Source: PALSA-894 sp963734185 | Lineage (GTDB): Bacteria; Pseudomonadota; Alphaproteobacteria; Rhizobiales; Xanthobacteraceae | Assembly (NCBI GenBank): GCA_963734185.1 | Contig: CAVTGA010000001.1 | Coordinates: 1,488,001 to 1,552,000 of the forward strand | DNA length: 64,000 nucleotides | Direction: 5' to 3' | Shown here: positions 29,499 through 37,158 of the stretch, in pieces | Layout: each line of letters opens with the position of its first letter | Numbering within the stretch: position 1 is the first letter of the stretch | Position numbers and translations under genes: made by a program | The notes under the pieces: model-generated | What the model was told of the DNA's origin: nothing | Databases searched by the model: none | Seen by the model: the letters and a program-made list of their open reading frames with translations, nothing else

Positions 29499-30605
29499 TC
29501 ACTCCGGGTCGCGCGGCGCGGCCCGCGGCAGGAATCCGACCGGCCCTGCGGCCGGCTCGCCGGTATGGAACGGGCTGGCGAGATATTGCCGCAGCGCGAA
29601 GCGGGCGAGCACGCCGATGGCGGCGGCGAGCGGCACTGCGATCAGCAGGCCGACGAAGCCGAACAGATAGCCGAACGCGAACAGTGCGAACATGAGCCAG
29701 ACCGGATGCAGCCCGATGCTCTCGCCCACGAGCTTCGGCGCGAGTACGTAGCCTTCGAGGAACTGCCCGGCGAAGAACACCGCCAGCACGATGAGGATGG
29801 TGGCGTATTCCGGCCAGAACTGGGCGATGGCAACGCCCCCGGCCAGCACCAGCCCGGTGAGCGACACGACATAGGGAATGAAGGTGAGCAGGCCTGAGGC
29901 GAGCCCGATCAACAGGCCGAAATTGAGCCCGACCAGGGTCAATCCGACGGCGTAGAACGAGCCGAGGATGAGGCAGACCGCGGTCTGCCCGCGCACGAAG
30001 CCGGCGATCGCCTCGTCGATCTGGCGCGCGAGCGCGCGCACGGTTTCGCGCTGCCGCAGCGGCACCCAGCCGTCGACGGTCGCGATCATGCGGTTCCAAT
30101 CGTACAGCAGGTAGATCGCGACGACCGGCGTGACCACCACGAGCGAGAAGATCGACAGCAGCGCCTGTCCGCCCGACCACAGCGAAGCCAGGAAGGCCGT
30201 GATCCAGCCCGCGCCCTGCTTCACCAGGTCGGAGATTTGCACGTCGGACACGCCCTCGCCGATGACCTGGCGCAGCCAAGTCCGGTTCGGATCCATCATC
30301 AGGGCCTGGATGCGCTGCACATAGCGCGGCAGGTTCTCGAAGAAGGCGACGAGCTGCGCGCTCAGGATCGGCACGAACATCAGGATGAGCAGCACGAAGG
30401 CAAGGATGAACAGGGCGACGATGACGAGGGTCGCCGCAAGGCGGTTGATGCCGGCGCGCTCCAGACGGTTGGCGAGCGGATTGAGGAAATAGGCGAGCGC
30501 CATGCCGGCGACGAACGGCAGCAGGATGCCGCGCAGCACCCATAGCGCCGCGACCGCGACGACGAAGGTCAGCACCCAGAACGCCATCTGCCGGGTGAGG
30601 CTCAT
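29499..30605 (-). CDS. AI-2E/PerM family membrane permease, 368 aa
   Basis: Integral inner-membrane protein of the AI-2 exporter/PerM superfamily; substrate not predictable from sequence. About seven or eight hydrophobic segments are seen, including FVVAVAALWVLRGILLPFVA at the N-terminus and the conserved LEGYVLAPKLVGESIGLHPV followed by membrane helices near the C-terminus. Located between a CDP-alcohol phosphatidyltransferase gene and hdaA on the same strand, a common Rhizobiales order. Confidence 0.9.
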   Translation of the reverse strand: MSLTRQMAFWVLTFVVAVAALWVLRGILLPFVAGMALAYFLNPLANRLERAGINRLAATLVIVALFILAFVLLILMFVPILSAQLVAFFENLPRYVQRIQALMMDPNRTWLRQVIGEGVSDVQISDLVKQGAGWITAFLASLWSGGQALLSIFSLVVVTPVVAIYLLYDWNRMIATVDGWVPLRQRETVRALARQIDEAIAGFVRGQTAVCLILGSFYAVGLTLVGLNFGLLIGLASGLLTFIPYVVSLTGLVLAGGVAIAQFWPEYATILIVLAVFFAGQFLEGYVLAPKLVGESIGLHPVWLMFALFAFGYLFGFVGLLIAVPLAAAIGVLARFALRQYLASPFHTGEPAAGPVGFLPRAAPRDPE

Positions 30606-30622
30606 GGTTCGGACCTGCGCCG

Positions 30623-31168
30623 TCAGCGCCGAATATCAGGCGAGCCCATGTGGCGCACCCACTGCCCGACATAGACGCCGACCGACAGTAGCGTCAAAAC
30701 CGCCACCAGCGCCATGAGGATCGTGAGCCATGGCTCGGCGCTGAAGCCGATGCCGAGCGCCGCCAGCAATACGCCGGCGAACAGGATCTGCGCCGCGGTG
30801 TTGAGCTTGGAGATCGGATGCGGCTTGGCCTCGACCGGCTTGCCCACCAGCCAGGACAGCAGCACGGCGCCGACGATCATCAGGTCGCGCGAGACCACGA
30901 GGATGACGAGCCAGCGCGGGATCGCCCCGGCAAAGGCGAGCGACACGTAGATCGAGACGATCAGCACCTTGTCGGCGAGCGGATCGAGATAGGCGCCGAG
31001 CTCGCTGGTCATGCCGAAGCGCTTGGCCAGGAAGCCGTCGACCGCGTCGCTGATCCCGGCGGCGAGGAACAAGATGAACGCGAACAGCATCTGCCCGGAC
31101 GCGATCGCCCAGACGACGACGGGCACGAGCAGAATCCGCGCAAGCGTGATGAGGTTCGGAATACTCAA
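30623..31168 (-). CDS. CDP-alcohol phosphatidyltransferase (PgsA-like), 181 aa
   Basis: Phospholipid-synthesis membrane enzyme. The family signature is intact: SDAVDGFLAKRFG...LGAYLDPLADK, i.e. DxxDGxxAR-like with the later DxxxD metal ligands (Lys-Arg in place of Ala-Arg). Several membrane helices follow. The frame is open to 31315, but TTG 31168 is preferred since the protein then begins (M)SIPNLITLARILLVPVVV as in relatives and avoids overlap with divergent purM. The head group, glycerol phosphate or other, is uncertain because the protein is not called pgsA by synteny alone. Confidence 0.85.
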   Translation of the reverse strand: MSIPNLITLARILLVPVVVWAIASGQMLFAFILFLAAGISDAVDGFLAKRFGMTSELGAYLDPLADKVLIVSIYVSLAFAGAIPRWLVILVVSRDLMIVGAVLLSWLVGKPVEAKPHPISKLNTAAQILFAGVLLAALGIGFSAEPWLTILMALVAVLTLLSVGVYVGQWVRHMGSPDIRR

Positions 31169-31289
31169 ACGTGGCGCCCCGGCGGTCCCTTGATCTTCGC
31201 AGATAGACCGCGGCGCGGCCGTTGCCAAGCGGGGAAAGCGGACCGGGCGCCATTGCATGGCCGGCATTTCCGACGTAGCCAGGGTCCCG

Positions 31290-32351
31290 ATGCACGACAA
31301 GCGCAACGGCCTCACCTACGCCCACGCGGGCGTCGACATCGACGCCGGCAACCGCATGGTCGAGCTGATCAAGCCGCTGGTGCGCGCGACCGCGCGGCCG
31401 GGCGCCGACGCGGAGATCGGCGGCTTCGGCGGCCTGTTCGACCTGAAGCGCGCCGGCTTCCGCGATCCGGTGCTGGTCGCCGGCACCGACGGCGTCGGCA
31501 CCAAGGTCAAGATCGCGGTCGAAAGCGGCCGGCACGACACCATCGGCATCGACCTCGTCGCCATGTCGGTCAACGACCTCGTGGTGCAGGGTGCCGAGCC
31601 GCTGTTCTTCCTCGATTATTTCGCCTGCGGCAAGCTCGACCCGGCGCTTGGCGCGGCGGTCGTCCAGGGCATCGCCGAGGGCTGCCGGCAGGCGCGCTGC
31701 GCCCTGATCGGCGGCGAAACCGCCGAGATGCCGGGCATGTACACGGGCGAGGACTATGACCTCGCCGGCTTTGCGGTCGGCGCTGCCGAACGCGACGCGC
31801 TGTTGCCGCGAGCCGACATCGCGGCCGGCGACATGGTGCTCGGGCTCGCGTCGTCGGGCGTGCACGCGAACGGCTTCTCGCTGGTGAGAAAAGTCGTGCA
31901 GGGCTCCGGGCTCGGCTGGGACGCGCCCGCGCCGTTCGCGCCCGGCGCGACCTTGGGCGAAGCGCTGCTGACGCCGACGCGCATCTATGTGCGCTCGTGT
32001 CTTGCTGCGATCCGCGAAACCGGTGGGGTGAAAGCGCTCGCCCACATCACCGGCGGCGGGTTTCCCGACAATATCCCGCGCGTGCTGCCGCACCAGTTGA
32101 GCGCCCGCATCGATCTTGCGCGCGTTCCCGTGTTGCCGGTGTTCAAATGGCTTGCCGGCGCCGGCGGCATCGCCGAGCCCGAGATGCTGCGCACCTTCAA
32201 CTGCGGCATCGGCATGATCGTCGTGACCGCGCCCGATCAGGCCGACGCGGTCGCCGCCGTACTGACGCGCGAGGGCGAGAGCGTGGTGCGGCTCGGCGAA
32301 CTCACCCCCGCGGGCAGTACGCGCGTCGTCTATGACGGCCAGCTCGCATGA
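31290..32351 (+). CDS. purM: Phosphoribosylformylglycinamidine cyclo-ligase, 353 aa
   Basis: Fifth step of purine synthesis (FGAM to AIR, ATP-dependent). Conserved blocks: YAHAGVDIDAGNRMVELIKP, VAGTDGVGTKVKIA, GTD and IGIDLVAMSVNDLVVQGAEP for nucleotide and metal binding, then GGETAEMPGMY and HITGGGFPDNIPRVLP. ATG 31290 is preferred over 31257 because CCAGGG precedes it and the protein then starts as in homologues. Forms an ATGA-overlap operon with purN. Confidence 0.96.
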   Translation: MHDKRNGLTYAHAGVDIDAGNRMVELIKPLVRATARPGADAEIGGFGGLFDLKRAGFRDPVLVAGTDGVGTKVKIAVESGRHDTIGIDLVAMSVNDLVVQGAEPLFFLDYFACGKLDPALGAAVVQGIAEGCRQARCALIGGETAEMPGMYTGEDYDLAGFAVGAAERDALLPRADIAAGDMVLGLASSGVHANGFSLVRKVVQGSGLGWDAPAPFAPGATLGEALLTPTRIYVRSCLAAIRETGGVKALAHITGGGFPDNIPRVLPHQLSARIDLARVPVLPVFKWLAGAGGIAEPEMLRTFNCGIGMIVVTAPDQADAVAAVLTREGESVVRLGELTPAGSTRVVYDGQLA

Positions 32352-33076
32352 GGAAGCGCGTCGCCGTCCTGATCTCGGGCCGCGGCTCCAACATGGCGGC
32401 GCTGATCGAGGCCGCGCGCGCCGACTATCCGGCGCAGGTCGCGCTGGTCGTCTCCAATCGCCCCGACGCGGCCGGGCTTGCGCTTGCCCAGCATCACGGC
32501 GTCGCGACGGTCGTCCTCGACCATCGACCGTTCGGCAAGGATCGCGCCGGCTTCGAGCACGCGCTGCAGGCGATCCTCGACCGACATCGTATCGAGCTCG
32601 TGTGTCTCGGCGAATTCATGCGCCTGTTCACGGCGGACTTCGTGCTGGCCTGGCAGGGCCGCATGCTGAACATCCATCCCTCGCTGCTGCCCGCGTTCAA
32701 GGGTCTCGATCCGCATGCCCAGGCGCTCGCCGCCGGCGTGCGCATCGCCGGCGCGACCGTGCACTTGGTCACGCCCGCGATGGATGAAGGCCCGATCGTG
32801 GCGCAGGCCGCGGTGCCGGTGCGCGACGACGACACCGCCGAGACGCTGGCCGCGCGCGTGCTGCAAGTCGAGCATCGCATCTATCCGCTGGCGCTGCGGC
32901 TCGTGGCCGAAGGGCGCGTGCGGATCGTCGACGGACGTTGCGTGATCGACGGCGCGGGCGCGTCGTCGCATACGCTCGTGGTTCCTGAACTGGAACAGCC
33001 TTCGTGCCGATCGAGCACGGCGCGGCGTGACCGGACAAAAAGAAACCCCCGGTCGGAACCGGGGGCTACGGGTTGA
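32348..33076 (+). CDS. purN: Phosphoribosylglycinamide formyltransferase, 242 aa
   Basis: Transfers formyl from 10-formyl-tetrahydrofolate to GAR in purine synthesis. Motifs: VLISGRGSNMAAL for phosphate binding, LGEFMRLF, the catalytic block NIHPSLLPAF with the Asn and His, and TPAMDEGPIVAQ with the catalytic Asp. Start overlaps the purM stop by ATGA. The last 30 or so residues (SCRSSTARRDRTKRNPRSEP) look like read-through of a terminator region and are longer than usual for the family. Confidence 0.95.
   Translation: MRKRVAVLISGRGSNMAALIEAARADYPAQVALVVSNRPDAAGLALAQHHGVATVVLDHRPFGKDRAGFEHALQAILDRHRIELVCLGEFMRLFTADFVLAWQGRMLNIHPSLLPAFKGLDPHAQALAAGVRIAGATVHLVTPAMDEGPIVAQAAVPVRDDDTAETLAARVLQVEHRIYPLALRLVAEGRVRIVDGRCVIDGAGASSHTLVVPELEQPSCRSSTARRDRTKRNPRSEPGATG
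33035..33065 (-). terminator. Rho-independent terminator of the cold-shock gene
   Basis: CCCCCGGT (33046-33053) pairs perfectly with ACCGGGGG (33058-33065) over a CGGA loop. On the minus strand the hairpin is followed by TTTCTTTTTG, giving a classic terminator for the leftward cold-shock gene. It lies inside the purN 3' coding end. Confidence 0.85.
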
Positions 33077-33114
33077 TCCCGCGAGCCGGACGTGAGCCCG
33101 GCTCCCAGACCGCT

Positions 33115-33318
33115 TTACGCGACCTTCAGATTCTCCGCGGATGTCTTTCCGCGGTTGGACACGAGCTCGTACTCGACGACTTGACCTTCGTTGAGCGTGC
33201 TGAGGCCAGCGCGCTCGACGGCCGAGATATGAACGAACACGTCCTTTTCTCCGGTCGACGGCCTGATGAACCCGTAACCCTTGGTCGGGTTGAACCATTT
33301 GACGGTGCCTTTTTGCAC
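33115..33318 (-). CDS. Cold-shock domain protein, 67 aa
   Basis: Single-stranded nucleic-acid-binding beta-barrel acting as RNA chaperone. RNP1 (KGYGFIRP) and RNP2 (VFVHISA) are both present in the standard (V)QKGTVKWFNPTKGYGFI layout. GTG 33318 follows AGGAGA at 8 bases. The frame extends far upstream but that part is not conserved. A long gap upstream allows the extended 5' leader typical of cold-shock mRNAs. Confidence 0.95.
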   Translation of the reverse strand: MQKGTVKWFNPTKGYGFIRPSTGEKDVFVHISAVERAGLSTLNEGQVVEYELVSNRGKTSAENLKVA

Positions 33319-33678
33319 GGTCGGTCTCCTAGCAAGTTTAAGTCGAAGTCGACGCGGAAAACATTCGCTGCACACCGCGCCACAAGCCGGGTTTTGGCAA
33401 GGTTCCGAGAGCGATTGCGTCTTTGGACAACGCGCAGCGGCGGAGTGGCCCCAAAATCCGATTGCGCGCGCACAAAATACGAAAAATGCGGCCATTGCAA
33501 GGCTCTTGCGCATGCGCGATGGCGCACGACGCGCCGCGTTTTTCGACAAATTGACACAACTCTCCACGCGCTCGGCGCGACCGAGCGGAGATTGTGATTG
33601 GCCCTCGAGGCTTAACGCCCATCGACCTGTCGTTGACGGAACCGTGCGGCGTACTATCGTCGCGTTGGGAGCCATCCG
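33319..33678. other. Divergent gap between cold-shock gene and panE-like gene
   Basis: 360 bases with no convincing gene on either strand. It should hold the cold-shock promoter and long leader (leftward) and the panE-like promoter (rightward; GGGAG precedes its ATG). A TTGACA hexamer is at 33551-33556 but I see no good matching -10 box. Confidence 0.4.
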
Positions 33679-34689
33679 ATGCATGCCGACCGCATCGCGA
33701 TCGCCGGTGCGGGCAGCATCGGCTGCTACGTCGGCGGCTGTCTCGCCGCGGCGGGGCGCCACGTGACGCTGCTGGCGCGTCCGGCGCTCGCCCAAGCGAT
33801 CACGCGCCATGGCTTGCGCATCAGCGACCTCGACGGCGCGGACCGCACGCTTGCGCCGGACGCGATCACGGTCGCGACCGATGCCGCGGCACTGGCCGGG
33901 GCCGACATCGTGCTCGTCACCGTCAAGAGCGGCGCGACCGCCGCGATGGCCGGGACGATCGCGCTCCACGCGCCGCAGGCGACCGTGGTCAGCCTGCAGA
34001 ACGGCATCGGCAATGCCGATACGCTTCGCGCGCGACTCGGCGCGGCGCGCGTTATTCCGGCCATGGTGCCGTTCAACGTCGTGCAGACTTCCGTGCAAGG
34101 ACAAGCTCCGCGCTTCCACCGCGCCACCAGCGGCGTCATCCGTATCGCGCCTGCGCCGGACGTGCGCGCGGCGCTCGATGTCGCCGGCTCAGCCGTCGCC
34201 GAGCATCGCGACATGACCGGCGTGCTGTGGGGCAAGCTCGTGCTCAACCTCAACAACGCGCTCAATGCGCTCTCGGGCCTGCCGCTTGCCGCGCAACTGG
34301 CCGACCGTCGCTGGCGCGCACTCCTGGCCGCGCAGGTTGCGGAGGCGTTGCGCGTGATCAAGGCCGCGAATGTCGGCCTGGCGCGCATCGAAGGCGTGCA
34401 TCCGCGCATGGTGCCCATGATCCTGCGCCTGCCCGACCCGGTGTTCTGGCTCGTGGCCGGGCGCATGCTGGCGATCGACCCCGCGGCGCGCTCGTCGATG
34501 TGGGAGGATCTCGAGCGCCGCCGCGCGACCGAGGTCGATTACCTGCAGGGCGCAATCCTTGACCTCGCCGCACGCCGCGGCGTGGCGGCGCCGCTGACGC
34601 AACGCATTGCGGCGCTGGTGAAGGATGCGGAGCGCGCGGGGCAAGGGTCGCCGCGGCTCGCGCCGGATCAGGTGAGGATCCTCGATTGA
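33679..34689 (+). CDS. Ketopantoate reductase (ApbA/PanE) family protein, 336 aa
   Basis: NADPH-dependent reductase of 2-ketopantoate or a related keto acid. N-terminal Rossmann motif RIAIAGAGSIGCYVGG, then VTVKSGAT and VVSLQNGIGN, and the catalytic lysine block LWGKLVLNLNNALNAL. Length is a little above classical PanE (about 300). Without panB/panC nearby the physiological substrate cannot be stated. ATG 33679 follows GGGAG. Overlaps the transporter gene downstream by 4 bases (TTGA). Confidence 0.87.
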   Translation: MHADRIAIAGAGSIGCYVGGCLAAAGRHVTLLARPALAQAITRHGLRISDLDGADRTLAPDAITVATDAAALAGADIVLVTVKSGATAAMAGTIALHAPQATVVSLQNGIGNADTLRARLGAARVIPAMVPFNVVQTSVQGQAPRFHRATSGVIRIAPAPDVRAALDVAGSAVAEHRDMTGVLWGKLVLNLNNALNALSGLPLAAQLADRRWRALLAAQVAEALRVIKAANVGLARIEGVHPRMVPMILRLPDPVFWLVAGRMLAIDPAARSSMWEDLERRRATEVDYLQGAILDLAARRGVAAPLTQRIAALVKDAERAGQGSPRLAPDQVRILD

Positions 34690-36152
34690 CCGGCCGCAAA
34701 AGCATAGAATGGCTCGATACCCTGACGCGGCCCATCAAGGCGTTGCGGCTCGCCTATCTGCCGCTGCTGCTGATCTACTTCGCCTACGGCGCACTCGGCA
34801 TCGTCGACGTCGCGCGCGACATCTGGATCAAGGAGGCGCTCGCGCTCACGCCCGCCGAGCTTGCCGGCATCGGCGTGTGGCTGACCCTGCCGTGGACCGT
34901 GAAGATGGTGTTCGGCCAGCTGGTCGACAGCGTGCCGATCCTCGGCTCGCGCCGGCGCGCCTACATCCTGATCGGCGCGGCGTTCACGGCGAGCGGGCTG
35001 CTCATGCTCGCCGGCGCGGCCGGCGGCTGGCTCGCGTTCATGCGCGCCGATCAGCTCTATGTGCTCGGCGCGCTGCTGATCGTCCTCGGCACCGTGATCC
35101 AGGACGTGGTCGCGGACGCGATGTCGACCGAGGTGGTGGCGCGCGTCGATCCCGCCGGCAATCCGCGGCCCGAGGACGAGATCCGCGCCGAGCTCGGCAT
35201 GGTGCAGGTGCTGGGCCGGCTTGCGCTCTCGCTCGGCATCCTTTCGGTCGCGGGTGCGGCCGGCTGGCTCGCCGGCATGTTCGCGCGGGAAACGGTATTC
35301 CTCCTTGGATTAGCCGTGCCGGCGATCTCGGTGCTCGGCGTCACGCTGATCAAGGCGGAAGCGAGCGAACGCCAGCCGCTCGACTGGCGCATCCTCGGCG
35401 GCGGCCTCGCATTCGGCGCCGCCGTGATCGCGCTCGCGCTCGGCGGGGTGCCGTATGCGCAGGAACTGATCTTCGCGGTGTCGATGGCGGTGGTGTGCGC
35501 CATGCTGGTGCTGGTCACGCGCGACCTCGATGCCGCCACCAAGCGCGCGATCCTGTTCGCCACCATCATCATCTTCGCTTTCCGCGCGACGCCGGGCGTC
35601 GGCGACGGCTATTTCTGGTGGACGCTCGACGTGCTCAAGTTCGACGAGGCGTTCTACGGCCATCTGCGCCAGACCGCGGCATTCCTCTCCATCGCCGCCA
35701 TGTGGCTGCTCGCGCGCCAGCTCACCGAATATGCGGTCGCGCGCACGCTCCTGTGGCTGACGATCCTCGGCGCGATCCTCTCGCTGCCCAACATCGGCCT
35801 GTTCTACGGCCTGCATCACTGGACCGAAGCGAATTTCGGCTTCGGCGCGCGCGCCATCGCGGTGATCGATGCGGCGGCCGCATCGCCGTTCGCGCAGCTC
35901 AGCATGATCCCGCTGCTGACCCTGATCGCCTATTACGCGCCGCCGGCGCGGCGCGCGACCTGGTTCGCGCTGATGGCCTCGCTGATGAATCTGGCGCTGG
36001 TCGCGGGCGCGCTGCAGACCAAGTATCTCAACCAGGTGTTCGTGGTCGGGCGCGGCGAATATGGCGAGCTCGGCATATTGCTGATCATTGCGACGGTGCT
36101 CGGACTCGTGGTTCCGCTCGTGGCCATTGTCCTGTTGGGACGGCGGGTATGA
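34686..36152 (+). CDS. BT1/MFS-type membrane transporter, 488 aa
   Basis: About twelve membrane helices; resembles the folate-biopterin (BT1) branch of the major facilitator superfamily. The helix-3 region KMVFGQLVDSVPILGSRRRA matches the MFS loop 2-3 pattern, and LGTVIQDVVADAMSTEVVAR matches the BT1 signature around helix 5. Substrate unknown. TTG start overlaps the stop of the upstream reductase gene, so the two are probably co-translated; a GAGG lies about 11 bases before it. Confidence 0.8.
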   Translation: MTGRKSIEWLDTLTRPIKALRLAYLPLLLIYFAYGALGIVDVARDIWIKEALALTPAELAGIGVWLTLPWTVKMVFGQLVDSVPILGSRRRAYILIGAAFTASGLLMLAGAAGGWLAFMRADQLYVLGALLIVLGTVIQDVVADAMSTEVVARVDPAGNPRPEDEIRAELGMVQVLGRLALSLGILSVAGAAGWLAGMFARETVFLLGLAVPAISVLGVTLIKAEASERQPLDWRILGGGLAFGAAVIALALGGVPYAQELIFAVSMAVVCAMLVLVTRDLDAATKRAILFATIIIFAFRATPGVGDGYFWWTLDVLKFDEAFYGHLRQTAAFLSIAAMWLLARQLTEYAVARTLLWLTILGAILSLPNIGLFYGLHHWTEANFGFGARAIAVIDAAAASPFAQLSMIPLLTLIAYYAPPARRATWFALMASLMNLALVAGALQTKYLNQVFVVGRGEYGELGILLIIATVLGLVVPLVAIVLLGRRV

Positions 36153-36168
36153 AGGAAGGATCGAGATC

Positions 36169-37077
36169 ATGAAAGTCTTCGTGACCGGCGCGACCGGCTA
36201 TATCGGCGGATCGGTGGCGACCAAACTGCTCGAAGCCGGCCACGCGGTGATCGGGCTTGCGCGCTCCGACGCCGCAGCCGCGGCTCTGAAGAAGCGTGGC
36301 ATCGAGCCGCTCGCCGGCGACCTCATCAGCTACACGCCGGTGTTCGAGGCGGCCAAACGCGTCGACGCGGTGATCAATGCCGCCAACTCCGACAATCCGT
36401 TCGTCGTGCTCGCCCTGCTCCGCGGCCTTGCCGGCAGCGGCAAGGTCTTGATCCAGACCAGCGGCTCGAGCGTGGTCTCGAGCTACGACAGTGGCGAGCC
36501 GCGCGAGGCCGTATTCGACGAGGACGCACCGTTCACGCCGCAACCGGAGAAGGCGACGCGCGTCGCGATCGACCAGTCAATCCTCGGCGCAAGGGACATT
36601 TGCGGCGTGGTGATCCGGCCCGGCCTGATCTACGGGCGCGGCATCGGCGTCGATGCGGTCAGCGTGCAGGTGCCGAAGCTGATCGATGCGGCGCGCAAGG
36701 CCGGTGTGCCGCGCCACGTCGGGCGTGGCCTGAACGTGTGGTCGCATGTGCACATCACGGACGTGGTCGACCTGTTCCTGCGCGCGCTCAAAGACGCGCC
36801 GCGCGGCTCGCTGTTCTATTGCGAGAGTTCCGAGGCCTCGATGAAGTCGGTGGCGCAGGCGATCGGCCGCATGCTGGGCTTGGGCGAGGACACCGAAGAC
36901 TGGCCGCTCGGCGCCGCGGTCGAAGGCCTCGGCCCCGGCGCGCACCTGACCTTCGGCTCGAACAGCCGCATCCGCGGCGTGAAATCGCGCGCGCTGCTCG
37001 GCTGGGCGCCGCAGGGGCCGGGATTGATGCAGGAGATCGAGAGCGGGGTTTATCGGGAGGTGTATGGGAGGAAGTAG
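36169..37077 (+). CDS. NAD-dependent epimerase/dehydratase (atypical SDR), 302 aa
   Basis: NAD(P)-binding Rossmann protein; substrate unknown. N-terminal VFVTGATGYIGGSVATKLL is the glycine-rich motif of extended/atypical SDRs; TSGSSVVSSYDSGEP sits where the catalytic Ser/Tyr region would be, though no clean YxxxK is visible, which suggests an atypical member. ATG 36169 follows AAGGAAGGA; the longer frame from 36088 overlaps the transporter gene and is rejected. Convergent with the molybdopterin enzyme through a REP doublet. Confidence 0.85.
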   Translation: MKVFVTGATGYIGGSVATKLLEAGHAVIGLARSDAAAAALKKRGIEPLAGDLISYTPVFEAAKRVDAVINAANSDNPFVVLALLRGLAGSGKVLIQTSGSSVVSSYDSGEPREAVFDEDAPFTPQPEKATRVAIDQSILGARDICGVVIRPGLIYGRGIGVDAVSVQVPKLIDAARKAGVPRHVGRGLNVWSHVHITDVVDLFLRALKDAPRGSLFYCESSEASMKSVAQAIGRMLGLGEDTEDWPLGAAVEGLGPGAHLTFGSNSRIRGVKSRALLGWAPQGPGLMQEIESGVYREVYGRK

Positions 37078-37158
37078 CCCGGCTTTCGCTCGCGAAAGCC
37101 GGGACCGGCTGTGCCGCGGTGAGAGCATCCCGGATTGCGCTGCGCGCAATCCAGGCTA
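37075..37158. repeat. REP doublet between convergent genes
   Basis: Two hairpins in inverted orientation: CCCGGCTTTCG (37078-37088) with 37093-37103 over CTCG, and GGATTGCGC (37132-37140) with 37144-37152 over TGC. Read outward, both begin TAGCCYGG, and they include the stop codons of both convergent genes. Likely doubles as a bidirectional terminator. Confidence 0.8.

Noticed and set aside
28825..30672. 615-codon minus-strand frame
   Set aside because: The upstream two-thirds is an out-of-frame shadow of the permease gene; only the HdaA part is real.
33115..34119. 334-codon minus-strand frame
   Set aside because: Only the last 67 codons are the cold-shock protein; the rest is antisense to the panE-like gene.
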